A DNA stretch of 64,000 bases from Paenibacillus sp. FSL H3-0469. Lineage in GTDB: Bacteria > Bacillota > Bacilli > Paenibacillales > Paenibacillaceae. Made by a program: the position numbers and the translations under genes. This document shows, piece by piece, positions 1-8,382 of this stretch (within the stretch, counting starts at the first letter, position 1; each line of letters starts with the position of its first letter). Where the stretch lies: the NCBI RefSeq assembly GCF_038051945.1, contig NZ_CP150302.1, positions 3,162,001 through 3,226,000 of the forward strand, read 5' to 3'. The notes under the pieces were generated by a model that was given only the letters and a program-made list of their open reading frames with translations, did no database searches and was not told where the DNA came from.

Positions 1-622
1 TTCCATTGGTATCCATCGTCAGCTTCTTGGCTACCTCCACGAATTCATCCCAGGTCCAGGCATCCGCCACATTCGACGGAGGAGGTTCAATGCCGGCGTC
101 CTTGAAGATATCCTCATTGTAGAACAAGGCGAAGGATTCCGGTCCGGGGCCGATTCCGATCACATTGCCCGGCTCCAGGGAATAGGTAATATTGGGAACC
201 AGCGTATCGGGACTAATCTCGGTATCCGTATCCAGGAATTCCTGAAGATTATAGAATTTGCCCTGCTCCGCCATTGGAAAAGCAATAGTGCCCGATTCCA
301 TCATGGCAATGTCCGGAACATCATTCCCGGCGACCATAGTCGTCAGCTTGGTATCATAATCAGCGGCAATATGCTGAAGCTCGACCTTAACGTTCGGATG
401 CTTAGCCTCGAAATTTTGAATCGCTTTTTTATAAGGAGCCACTTCCTCCGGTGAGCCCCAGACCGTCATCCGCAGCTTAATATTCTCCTTCGATCCGGAA
501 TTTCCGGAAGACGCGGATGTGTCAGGGCTTGGTGTACCCGAGTTCGAGCACGCAGACAGCACAGCAGCAAGCATCAGAACCAGAGCCAATGTGATGAAGA
601 CTGATTTCCTGGGTTGCGACAT
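1..622 (-). CDS. Sugar ABC transporter solute-binding lipoprotein (3' part beyond the window)
   Basis: About 207 N-terminal residues are visible, and the gene continues past the left edge. The start ATG at 622 follows a GAGAGGGG ribosome site. The protein opens with a hydrophobic signal and a lipobox ending LSAC, then a Ser/Gly/Thr-rich tether. The next stretch (KLRMTVWGSPEE, a Gly-Asn-Asp-Val-Pro-Asp motif, then ALFYNEDIFKDAGIEPPP) is typical of family-1 extracellular sugar-binding proteins. It should bind a sugar outside the membrane and hand it to an importer encoded to the left. It follows a YesN/YesM regulator pair, a common arrangement for inducible sugar importers. The substrate cannot be told. 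Confidence 0.88.
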   Translation of the reverse strand, partial: MSQPRKSVFITLALVLMLAAVLSACSNSGTPSPDTSASSGNSGSKENIKLRMTVWGSPEEVAPYKKAIQNFEAKHPNVKVELQHIAADYDTKLTTMVAGNDVPDIAMMESGTIAFPMAEQGKFYNLQEFLDTDTEISPDTLVPNITYSLEPGNVIGIGPGPESFALFYNEDIFKDAGIEPPPSNVADAWTWDEFVEVAKKLTMDTNG

Positions 623-685
623 ATTCGGAAGCCCCTCTCGATTTCTAAGTTCAACGGGTTCATAGCTGCAGTCTATGATGCCTTT

Positions 686-715
686 ATTATAAAATATAAG
701 ATAGCGCTTACATAA
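686..715 (-). promoter_or_regulatory. Promoter with overlapping cre-like box before the solute-binding gene
   Basis: Read leftward, TTATGT (710-715) and TATAAT (686-691) lie 18 bp apart. The box ATGTAAGCGCTATCT at 699-713 matches the CcpA cre consensus WTGNAARCGNWWWCA at all but the last position and sits over the -35/spacer. This fits catabolite repression of the importer. Promoter and operator are inferred from sequence only. Confidence 0.55.
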
Positions 716-750
716 CCCTAATCTCTTTGGATTGGTGGACCAGGATTGGC

Positions 751-2517
751 TTATAGCGGCAAAGTAATCACTACCTTCGTGCCTGTTCCCGGAGTTGAGA
801 AGATAGCTATCCCGTACTCGCCGCCGTAGGTCATCTGAATGCGGTCAATAGTATTTTTGATGCCCACAGAGGACGATTTCTCATACAGAATTGTGTGTAC
901 CGTCTCCGCACTCATGCCCCGGCCGTTGTCGGCCACCTCATAATGCCGGGTTCTGCCGTCAATCCAGCCGCGGATTCCAATGAGTCCGCCAGAGCCGGTC
1001 TGATCGAAGCCGTGAAGAATCGCATTCTCCACAAAGGGCTGGAACAGCAGTCTCGGCACATCGTACGCCAATAACTGCGGGTCCATATCATACTCCACGG
1101 TGAACTTGTCCTCGAAGCGGATCGACATAATATAGAAGTAATTACTCATCCAGCTCATCTCTTCGGACAACGGTACGGCGTCCCATGTCTTCCGGGAGGT
1201 ATAATGCAGCATGTTGGACAGGCAGACAAGCATCCTGCTAAGCTCCTGCTGATCATTCTCAATTGCTGTCCAGTTCATCACATTCAGCGTATTGTACAGG
1301 AAGTGCGGATGCATCTGCATGTTCAGCGCCTGGATCTCGGCCTCCTTCTCCTTCAGCTTGATCTCGTAATTCTCCGTCACCAGCAGGTGAATCCGGTCAT
1401 TCATCCGGTTGAAGCGCTGCGTCAGCACGCCGAACTCGTCATGGCTTACCACATCCACGCGGGTCTGGAAATCGCCCTCGCCCACCGATCTCATCGCGCT
1501 AAGCAGCCGCTTGATGGGCTTAGTGATTTTACCCGCAATGAAGTAAGCGAAGATCAGGGCCACAATCCCCATCACCACGGCCAGTACGGTAATAGACGTC
1601 CGGATCACCGGCACCAGGCTGCTCACCAGCCCTGCCTCCGGTATCCACACCACAGACATCCAGCCGGTCACCTCCGATCGGTCGTAGCAGACGATTACCG
1701 CTTCGCCGTCCAGCTTCATTCGCCGTGCCCCGCTGTTCTCCTGCTGCAGCTTGTCCAGCCCTGCTTCCTTATAGATCTGTGCAACCTGACCCGGCTCACT
1801 GCTGGCGACCACCCTGTCCTGCGGATCAAGCACCATGTAGCGCGAGTTCCCCGGAAGGCTGTCTGCATACAAGGATTTAAGCACCTCGGATTTGAAGCTT
1901 ATGGCAAGTACGGGGCGTTCCACTCCGGCATCCATTTTGGCAAGCTTCGTATTGCTGAGATAGGTGAAATCCAGCAGGCGTGTAGCCGAGAAGAGATAAC
2001 GGAACTCCAGATTTCCGCCTTGCAGATAGGGCTGGCTGAACATGGACGCGAACTCATAAGTCGGTATCCACACCAGCTTCCCTCCCGCCTGCCGGGCCAT
2101 ACGGTATATTTCCGATTGCGTCGGCTCTCCTTGAGGCAAGGGTTGTCCGAAGGTGAAGTAGGAGGTCCATAGCTGGTAGGCAAAGATATCCTGGTTCTGG
2201 GAAAAGGTTTTGCCGAGTACAGCCGTCACCTGCCGGTCGGCTGCGAACAGCTCCGCTTCATTCCTCGGGTCCAGCTGGCTGAAGATGCGGAACAGATCCT
2301 TGTCGAGGAACAGGGACATGCTGTTCTGGTCCACAATCCGCAGCTTGGTGTCCATAACTTCATTATTCTTCCTGACAATCTCATACACATTCTTCTGCGC
2401 CTGCTCTGTGATAATCTTCAGGCTGGTCCGGTAGAACAAAGCCCCCAGAACGAGCAGGGGAATGGCAATCAGCAGAATATAGCTGGCCAGCAGCCGGTAA
2501 CGGAAGGTGATCTTCAT
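751..2517 (-). CDS. YesM-family sensor histidine kinase
   Basis: This is a 588-residue membrane sensor. Membrane segments lie near residues 9-29 and 303-328, flanking an extracytoplasmic sensing domain of about 270 residues. A HAMP linker follows (about 330-382), then the His_kinase domain with the phosphoacceptor motif HPHFLYNTL (His at about 405). The C-terminal ATPase region has an NAILHGF N-box and a DNGRGMS G-box. Its ATG overlaps the stop of the upstream response-regulator gene by four bases (ATGA), so the two are translationally coupled. The pair probably senses an extracellular sugar and activates the adjacent binding-protein gene. That target is inferred from adjacency. Confidence 0.93.
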   Translation of the reverse strand: MKITFRYRLLASYILLIAIPLLVLGALFYRTSLKIITEQAQKNVYEIVRKNNEVMDTKLRIVDQNSMSLFLDKDLFRIFSQLDPRNEAELFAADRQVTAVLGKTFSQNQDIFAYQLWTSYFTFGQPLPQGEPTQSEIYRMARQAGGKLVWIPTYEFASMFSQPYLQGGNLEFRYLFSATRLLDFTYLSNTKLAKMDAGVERPVLAISFKSEVLKSLYADSLPGNSRYMVLDPQDRVVASSEPGQVAQIYKEAGLDKLQQENSGARRMKLDGEAVIVCYDRSEVTGWMSVVWIPEAGLVSSLVPVIRTSITVLAVVMGIVALIFAYFIAGKITKPIKRLLSAMRSVGEGDFQTRVDVVSHDEFGVLTQRFNRMNDRIHLLVTENYEIKLKEKEAEIQALNMQMHPHFLYNTLNVMNWTAIENDQQELSRMLVCLSNMLHYTSRKTWDAVPLSEEMSWMSNYFYIMSIRFEDKFTVEYDMDPQLLAYDVPRLLFQPFVENAILHGFDQTGSGGLIGIRGWIDGRTRHYEVADNGRGMSAETVHTILYEKSSSVGIKNTIDRIQMTYGGEYGIAIFSTPGTGTKVVITLPL

Positions 2518-4109
2518 GCCTCACGTTTCCTTTGCGATAGCACGTGCTTATAGGCTTTGGGCGACATGCCGTAATACTTCTTGAATACGCGGCAAAAATA
2601 TTTCGTATCCTGAAATCCGCATTCCAAGGACACCTCATATATTCTGAGCGGCTCCCCGGCGAGCAGCACCTTGGCCCGCTTCATCCGGGCCGCCGTCACA
2701 TGCTCAGAGAACGTTTTTCCCGTCCTGTTCTTGATCAGTGTACTGAAATAGGAGGGGTTAAAATGGAAATGCTCAGCCGCCCGCTCCAGTGTAAGCTCCT
2801 CCTTCATATGCTGCTGTATCCAGCTTAGGCATTCAGCGATCATGCTCTCCCCCTGATCCTGCCGGGATACGGTTAAGGCCAAATGCGTTTCCCGGAGTGC
2901 CTGCCCTAAATGGGCCACCAGCTCCGGGTACGAGCGGCATGAGCGGATAATCAGCGTAGCCGTACCGGTCAGCTTCTGCTGCGCCCTCTTATCCAGAATG
3001 TCCTGATGCTCATTCCGGATCTGCAGCAGCATAAGCGATGCCTGCTCCTTCAGCAGCATAGGGCTGGCATGTCCACCGTCCGCAAGCTGGCAGAGGGCTT
3101 CCACACAAGCTTTCAGTGCAAGCGCAGCATCATCCATTATCAAAGCCTCATAGACCTTGCTCCAGTCAGGAACAACCTCACGGGAAGAAGACCTGATCTC
3201 ATCTGAAAACAGCAGCCCCTGCCGGAAATCATAGAAGTTGTAACTGTTGGCCATTCTGGCCGCCAGATAGGACTGCGGCGCTTCCTCCCGGAGAGAACGG
3301 CATTCCGGGCCGATCCCATGGGTGAGCTGTCCCGCATACGCCCAATCCGCCGCCAAAGAATGGGCGATGGACCGGGCCTCTTCCCGCTTGTCCCGGGTAA
3401 GGCCTTCCAAGGTAATCAAGGTAACTGCGGCAAGAGGACCATCCTCCTTCATACCGCTCAAGGGAATCGTGATGGCTTCCCCCCACCTGCTCCAGGCCTG
3501 CTCCAGAGCACGGATGAACACGCCGCTGTCCTGCCTCTCCCTGCTGTCCTGGCAGGAGTTCAGCTCCGAATACACAGCGACACCGCTCTCCCGCAGCCCA
3601 TCATAACCGTCCAGCTCGTTCAGCTCGGCCAAGGACGCACTGCCGTTCAGCCAGGACAGCATGAGCCGGTTCAGGTAGGCGGAAGAAGCGAGCTTAAGCC
3701 GGTGCTGCATCTCTTCCTCTTCACGGCGCTGCCTCTGTTCCGCCGTCAGCAGAAGGTCGATCCGGCTTAGGACATCCGCAACCTGGTCAATCTCCACCGG
3801 CTTCAGCAGGTAATCATAAGCCCCATAATGGACTGCCTTCTGCGCATACTCGAACAGATTGTAAGCGGATACCATTACAACCCTGGTCCGGATAGCTTCA
3901 AGCTTAAGCCGCTCCAGAAATTCAAGCCCATCCATTCCGGGCATGCGGATATCCGTCAATATGGCTTCCGGGCGGTGGGCTCTCACCATTTCCATAGCCG
4001 ACAAGCCATCCTTCACCGCAACCACCTGATCCTCCGGCCGAAGGCGTCCGATCAGATTGACCATCCCCCTCAGATGCCTGGGTTCATCATCCACAATCAA
4101 TATTCTCAT
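2514..4109 (-). CDS. YesN-type response regulator with AraC DNA-binding domain
   Basis: The 531-residue protein has an N-terminal receiver domain with acidic Asp7/Asp8, phosphoacceptor Asp53 in LTDIRMPG and Lys103 in LLKPVE. A long middle region follows, then a C-terminal AraC double helix-turn-helix (HFHFNPSYFSTLIKNRTG and ECGFQDTKYFCRVFKKYYG). It is the partner of the downstream YesM kinase, with coupled start and stop codons. Such pairs control sugar uptake or polysaccharide genes. A TATAAT-like -10 lies in the 275-bp gap upstream (4110-4384), which otherwise shows nothing. Confidence 0.93.
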   Translation of the reverse strand: MRILIVDDEPRHLRGMVNLIGRLRPEDQVVAVKDGLSAMEMVRAHRPEAILTDIRMPGMDGLEFLERLKLEAIRTRVVMVSAYNLFEYAQKAVHYGAYDYLLKPVEIDQVADVLSRIDLLLTAEQRQRREEEEMQHRLKLASSAYLNRLMLSWLNGSASLAELNELDGYDGLRESGVAVYSELNSCQDSRERQDSGVFIRALEQAWSRWGEAITIPLSGMKEDGPLAAVTLITLEGLTRDKREEARSIAHSLAADWAYAGQLTHGIGPECRSLREEAPQSYLAARMANSYNFYDFRQGLLFSDEIRSSSREVVPDWSKVYEALIMDDAALALKACVEALCQLADGGHASPMLLKEQASLMLLQIRNEHQDILDKRAQQKLTGTATLIIRSCRSYPELVAHLGQALRETHLALTVSRQDQGESMIAECLSWIQQHMKEELTLERAAEHFHFNPSYFSTLIKNRTGKTFSEHVTAARMKRAKVLLAGEPLRIYEVSLECGFQDTKYFCRVFKKYYGMSPKAYKHVLSQRKREA

Positions 4110-4384
4110 TCGTCTCAGCCTCCCAAGATCGCCTTACAGCCCCTGTCAGCCGCAGCGTTGCCCTTATTATAGAAGCCATTCCGGTTCATTCCTAGTGGAT
4201 TCATATTGGAAAGGTGGATTTGAATACTTCCCTCATCATCCTCATCGCACCAGCAGCCTGCCAACTAATTCCTCCCTTTATCCGCAAAAGCCCATATTAA
4301 CCCGTACCCACAATAAAAAGGACTCCCATTCAGCCATTAAATGACCACAGGGGCCCTTACCCCGACCTTATCCCCGCTTCTCCC

Positions 4385-5695
4385 CTACTCCGCCCCTTCC
4401 CCAGCATTCCCGCCTTCCCCGGACGTATCCGGCGCATTATTGCCGCCTGCGGCTGGCTGGGGGCTCTCCCCGCTGCCCGCATGTCCGCCTGATCCGCCGG
4501 AGCCCGAGCTGCTGTTACCGCCGCCTGCTGGTGTGCTGTCCGTGCCGGTGCTGTTATTCTCAGTACTCAGCGAAGGAGCCGGAATAGCGATGCCCGGGGC
4601 GCTGCTGCCGTTCTCGCCGACCGGCTTGCCCTGATTGTCATAGTAATACATCGGAACGTCACCGACTACCATCAGGTAGGAGACGGGGATCTCTGTATCC
4701 ACCACCTGCGGCTCCATATCAAATGGAATGACGACGGCAACCTCAGTAACAATATGAATAAAGACTTCAACGAGAATCATATTGATTCCGGCATTCTGCT
4801 GCCGTGTGTTCAGCTCGACCTTCACTGCCCCCTGAGGCTCCACCTTGATCGGAATATCCGGCCCATAGGAGGCAATCAGCGGACTGCCGAGCGCCTGCCC
4901 GAGCGGAATATATTCCGTCCGGTTATGCAGCTCCTGCAGTGTGGACTGGATGACCTCGGCGGCCTGTGAGGTAATCCGCATATGCTCCTTGTAGTTGAGC
5001 ATGAAGCCCGAGATTTTGCCGTTCTTGTCCGTCTTCCAGTCAATCAGCGCTTCTGCGTTCCCGCCATCTGCCACCTGGGACGTAATCGCCTTGTTAATCG
5101 ATTCCGTGGCGATCTGCTTCACCCGGATCTGTGCCAGATGGAGAATCGGCGGCTTCAGATGCTGCTCCACATAACGCAGCCCCTGCAGCACCGCCAGAAG
5201 CAGCAGCAGGCTCAGAACGATCCAGAATCTGCCCCGTCTGCGCTTGCGCGGCTTCTGCCCCTTGCCCCCGGCCGCTTCCTGATGCTTCCCGTCCCTGCTG
5301 CCGAACAAGCGGAAGCCGCCGCCCCCGCGCCCGGACTTGCGCCAGACCCGCTGGCCCGGAGCGCCCGCTGCTCTCCCGGACGGCTTCGCTGCCTTGTAAT
5401 CCGCTCCGCTCCCGTCCAGCCGCACGCCGGACCTGGAGGGCTTCGCCACGAAGCCCCCGCTCCGTCCCCAGCCCCGGCCAGGCAGGCCCGCGCCGGGTCT
5501 TGACGGCTTCGCTTCGAACCTTGCTCCCGAACCCTCGCCCGGCGGCCGGATTCCCGTTCTGGACGGTTTGGCCTTGAAGGCCTGGCGGCGCCCGCCCGGC
5601 CTCCTCAGGCCGCTTCCGCTGAAGTCCGGCAGACGCAGACGCCCGAAGAGCGGTACGCCTGCGCTCCGTTTCCCCCATTTTCTGATTCTGCCCAT
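4385..5695 (-). CDS. yunB: Sporulation protein YunB with repeat-rich basic N-terminal extension
   Basis: Residues from about 155 onward match YunB: one transmembrane segment (FWIVLSLLLLLAVLQGL), then the conserved region with QIATESINKAI, IPLGQALGSPL and the NAGINMILVEVFIH/DTEIPVSYLMVVGDVP blocks. YunB is a sigma-E-dependent spore-formation protein of about 250 residues in Bacillus. This one has 436 because about 150 basic Gly/Arg/Pro-rich residues precede the membrane segment, carrying repeated AKPSR(T/P/S)G units. The C-terminal 70 residues are a Gly/Ser/Asn-rich tail. The ATG at 5695 has a GGGAGGG ribosome site ten bases upstream, which supports the long start. Confidence 0.85.
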   Translation of the reverse strand: MGRIRKWGKRSAGVPLFGRLRLPDFSGSGLRRPGGRRQAFKAKPSRTGIRPPGEGSGARFEAKPSRPGAGLPGRGWGRSGGFVAKPSRSGVRLDGSGADYKAAKPSGRAAGAPGQRVWRKSGRGGGGFRLFGSRDGKHQEAAGGKGQKPRKRRRGRFWIVLSLLLLLAVLQGLRYVEQHLKPPILHLAQIRVKQIATESINKAITSQVADGGNAEALIDWKTDKNGKISGFMLNYKEHMRITSQAAEVIQSTLQELHNRTEYIPLGQALGSPLIASYGPDIPIKVEPQGAVKVELNTRQQNAGINMILVEVFIHIVTEVAVVIPFDMEPQVVDTEIPVSYLMVVGDVPMYYYDNQGKPVGENGSSAPGIAIPAPSLSTENNSTGTDSTPAGGGNSSSGSGGSGGHAGSGESPQPAAGGNNAPDTSGEGGNAGEGAE

Positions 5696-5771
5696 GCCCT
5701 GCAGTCCCTCCCGACATTCCTGCGGTCAAGCCGCTCCCTGTACTAATAGGCTATTCGGCGCACACGCAAAA

Positions 5772-5793
5772 TAACCCCACAAAAGTGAGGTTA
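5772..5793 (-). terminator. Probable terminator of the VTT-domain gene
   Basis: TAACCCCAC and GTGAGGTTA form a hairpin with an AAAA loop and one mismatch. Read leftward it is followed by a TTATTTTG stretch. It lies just downstream of the gene ending at 5811. Confidence 0.55.
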
Positions 5794-5810
5794 GCCTTGA
5801 AGTGAAGAAC

Positions 5811-6425
5811 CTAATGTCCCGCCCGCTTGCGCTTATCCTCCTGGAGATGCCCCCAGTGCAGCCGGACAAAGATAGCGAGCAGAATCAGCATGAATACGCC
5901 ATACCACAACAGAAAACCGTTCCAGTCCTCACGCGGGACAATGAGCGAGGAGCTGAGTGTACCGAACAGCCAGATGAAAGACAGATTGCCGAGCACCGTC
6001 CCCCAGACAAAAGCCGCCGGCTTCATCGGAGACACGGCTGACATCAGGTTAATGATATTGCTGGGCACAATCGGAATCGTACGCAGCAGCACCAGGGTCC
6101 AAATGCCGTAACGGTCCAGATAGGTCTGCCATTTCTCATACTTCTTGAGCTTGTAGCCCCATTTGCGGTCGAACCAGTCGAAGAGATAACGCCGGAAGAG
6201 AAAATAGACGACTACCGCACCCAGGTTACAGGCCAGCCAGCTGACAGCCATACCGCCAATTACTTCGAATACAGAGACATGAAGCACAATCAGAATCGCC
6301 AGGGGGAAAAATCCGAACAAGCTTTGCAGCACGGCGAGCGGAAAGGTCGCGAAAACAATATACGGGCCGCTAAGTCCAAGACTCTGCAGCAGCCAGTCAA
6401 TCCAGGCATTGATGATTTCGGTCAT
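5811..6425 (-). CDS. TVP38/TMEM64 (VTT/SNARE-assoc) family membrane protein
   Basis: A 204-residue integral membrane protein of the VTT-domain superfamily (YdjZ/YtxB type). The signature region reads YGIWTLVLLRTIPIVPSNIINLMSA, preceded by a hydrophobic N-terminal half and followed by a GTVLGNLSFIW segment and a C-terminal membrane helix. Family members are thought to act in membrane-lipid or solute movement, and no specific role is assignable here. The open frame extends further upstream, but the ATG at 6425 has a GGAAAGGAGAG ribosome site. The longer reading would run through a terminator hairpin, so the short start is preferred. Confidence 0.85.
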   Translation of the reverse strand: MTEIINAWIDWLLQSLGLSGPYIVFATFPLAVLQSLFGFFPLAILIVLHVSVFEVIGGMAVSWLACNLGAVVVYFLFRRYLFDWFDRKWGYKLKKYEKWQTYLDRYGIWTLVLLRTIPIVPSNIINLMSAVSPMKPAAFVWGTVLGNLSFIWLFGTLSSSLIVPREDWNGFLLWYGVFMLILLAIFVRLHWGHLQEDKRKRAGH

Positions 6426-6498
6426 AGAGCGCTCTCCTTTCCTGACTCCTAGCAGCATGTAAAGGAACCGCTCATTAATGAAGGTTGAATTGGTGAAG

Positions 6499-6525
6499 AA
6501 AAACACCCCTTGCGGGGTGTTTTTT
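6499..6525. terminator. Bidirectional-looking intrinsic terminator
   Basis: AACACCCC (6502-6509) and GGGGTGTT (6514-6521) form a tight stem with A/T runs on both sides. It lies about 120 bp downstream of opuAC and probably ends the opuA operon on the minus strand. Confidence 0.8.
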
Positions 6526-6645
6526 AAACATCTGCCTATATATTCTGCGACATCAGTGTACAAGTTACAGAATTGTTGCTTATTTTCTCTCATCATAGCA
6601 CACATCGGTCATCGCCGCCAGATCACTGAACCTTTCCGTTTTCAA

Positions 6646-7530
6646 CTATGCAGAGATACCAGCCGTCCACTCATTCACCTTGGCTTCATTGCTCTCTACC
6701 CATTCCTTGGCGGCTTCTTCAGGCGACTGTCCGCCTTGAATTTTGACCATAACCTGCTCCATATCCTCTGCGGTCCACTTGAATTGGCTCAGGAACTTGT
6801 GCACATCCGGCATATCCTCCTGGAGCCCCTTGCGGGCCATGGTGTGAATCTGCTCGGCTCCGCCGTATACATTCTGCGGATCATCCAGATACTTCAGGTC
6901 CATGTTAGCGAACATCCAGTGCGGAGTCCAGCCGGTGACCACGATCGGTTCATTCTTGTCAAAAGCCTTCTGCAGCTCCTGTGCCATCGCCGCAGACGAG
7001 CTCTCCAGCAGCGTATAGTCGCTCAAGCCGTAGGCTTCGAGCGCTTTTTCCGTAGCCGTCATAATTCCGGCCCCCGGCTCAATCCCGATAATCGTCTGAT
7101 TCAGGGAAGAGGCTACATCGGCATTCTTCAGGTCATCGATGGAGTTAATGTCCATATAGGCGGGAACGGCAAGCCCCGTCTTCGTACCCTCCAGATTAAC
7201 CCCTACATCTTCAATATCCTTGCCGTATTTCTCCAGATAAGAGGCATGGGTGCTTGGCAGCCAGGCGGCTACCATAGCGTCCGCGCTGCCGTCAGCAATC
7301 CCTGCCCACATCGGTCCGGCATCGACCTGCAGCATCTCCACCTTCACGCCGAGCTTCGTTTCCAGCACTTCCTTGACTACGTTAGTACTGGCGATCTCGG
7401 AATCCCAGGCCACATAAGCCAGCTTCACCGTACTGTTATTATTAGACGAACAACCAGCTACCAGAATTACTGCCAGCAGCAGCATGATTATCATTAGCGG
7501 TCTGCGCTTCATCGAATGAGTTCTTTTCAT
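6646..7530 (-). CDS. opuAC: Glycine betaine ABC transporter substrate-binding lipoprotein
   Basis: The 294-residue protein has a signal peptide and lipobox (LVAGCSS). The mature part (KLAYVAWDSEIAST, VDAGPMWAGIADGSADAMVAAWLP, VTGWTPHWMF) is the OpuAC/ProX-like betaine-binding fold, with Trp residues that in this family cage the quaternary amine. It delivers compatible solutes to OpuAB/OpuAA for osmoprotection. The start at 7530 has an AATAGGAGTG ribosome site. The gene follows opuAB by 15 bp and is last in the operon. Confidence 0.93.
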   Translation of the reverse strand: MKRTHSMKRRPLMIIMLLLAVILVAGCSSNNNSTVKLAYVAWDSEIASTNVVKEVLETKLGVKVEMLQVDAGPMWAGIADGSADAMVAAWLPSTHASYLEKYGKDIEDVGVNLEGTKTGLAVPAYMDINSIDDLKNADVASSLNQTIIGIEPGAGIMTATEKALEAYGLSDYTLLESSSAAMAQELQKAFDKNEPIVVTGWTPHWMFANMDLKYLDDPQNVYGGAEQIHTMARKGLQEDMPDVHKFLSQFKWTAEDMEQVMVKIQGGQSPEEAAKEWVESNEAKVNEWTAGISA

Positions 7531-7545
7531 ATTAATTATACACTC

Positions 7546-8382
7546 CTATTCTTGTGGTTTGGATTTGAACAGCTTTTGGGTCAGACGATCCAGCAGTATC
7601 GCGATAATGACAATGGCAATCCCCGCCTCGAAGCCCGCACCAGTCTTGGCCTGTGATACCGCACGGTATACATAAGCCCCGACCCCCTGGGCACCGATCA
7701 TGGACGAGATGACCACCATGGACAGCGACAGCATAATCGTCTGGTTAATACCGGCCATAATGGTCGGCATGGCGATGGGCAGCTGTAGCTTGAACAGCTT
7801 CTGCCCTGCCGTAGAACCGAAGGCATCCGCCGCCTCCACTAGCTCTGGCGAGACCTGACGAATACCCAGGTTAGTGAGCCGGATGGTTGGCGGAATCGCG
7901 AATATAATAGAAGCAATTACGCCGGGAACTACCCCCAGTGAAAAGAACGACACGGCTGGAAGCAGATATACGAACGCCGGCATCGTCTGCATGAAGTCCA
8001 GAATCGGGGTAGCAATGTTCTGGAAGGTCCGGCTCTGTGCACACAGCACTCCGAGCGGAACCCCGATCACTACAGCCAGCAGAGAGGCTGTCAGTACCAG
8101 GGCCAGCGACTGCATCGACGGCCCCCATAATCCAAGATTGTCAATCAGGAGCAGTCCGACCACCGCAAACAGCGCCATCCGCCATTTGCCGATCCAGTAG
8201 GCCAGAGCGGCGATCAGAAGGGTCAGCACAAGAGCCGGCAGGAAATTCAGTGCCGCATCAATTCCGCTGACCATTCCGCCGATCACCGCATGAATGAAGT
8301 CAAATATCGGGCCGAAATAGGCAGTGAGCCAATCTTCGATCCATTCTACGCCCTTTCCGAGCGGGATTTTGGGTAAATTCAT
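7546..8382 (-). CDS. opuAB: Glycine betaine ABC transporter permease
   Basis: A 278-residue polytopic membrane protein of the OpuAB/ProW family. It has an N-terminal amphipathic leader followed by several membrane helices. The EAA-type coupling loop (ELVEAADAFGSTAGQKLFKLQLPIAMPTI) is the contact site for the ATPase. The length matches Bacillus OpuAB. Its start overlaps the end of opuAA by four bases, and opuAC follows. Confidence 0.93.
   Translation of the reverse strand: MNLPKIPLGKGVEWIEDWLTAYFGPIFDFIHAVIGGMVSGIDAALNFLPALVLTLLIAALAYWIGKWRMALFAVVGLLLIDNLGLWGPSMQSLALVLTASLLAVVIGVPLGVLCAQSRTFQNIATPILDFMQTMPAFVYLLPAVSFFSLGVVPGVIASIIFAIPPTIRLTNLGIRQVSPELVEAADAFGSTAGQKLFKLQLPIAMPTIMAGINQTIMLSLSMVVISSMIGAQGVGAYVYRAVSQAKTGAGFEAGIAIVIIAILLDRLTQKLFKSKPQE

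Noticed and set aside
1204..2172. 322-codon plus-strand open frame opposite the YesM gene
   Set aside because: His/Pro/Arg-rich shadow translation of a GC-rich gene on the other strand; the minus-strand frame has full kinase motifs.
5094..5729. 211-codon frame overlapping the yunB N-terminus
   Set aside because: Alternative frame of the Gly/Arg repeat DNA, without homology to any family I know; the yunB frame has the ribosome site and family match.
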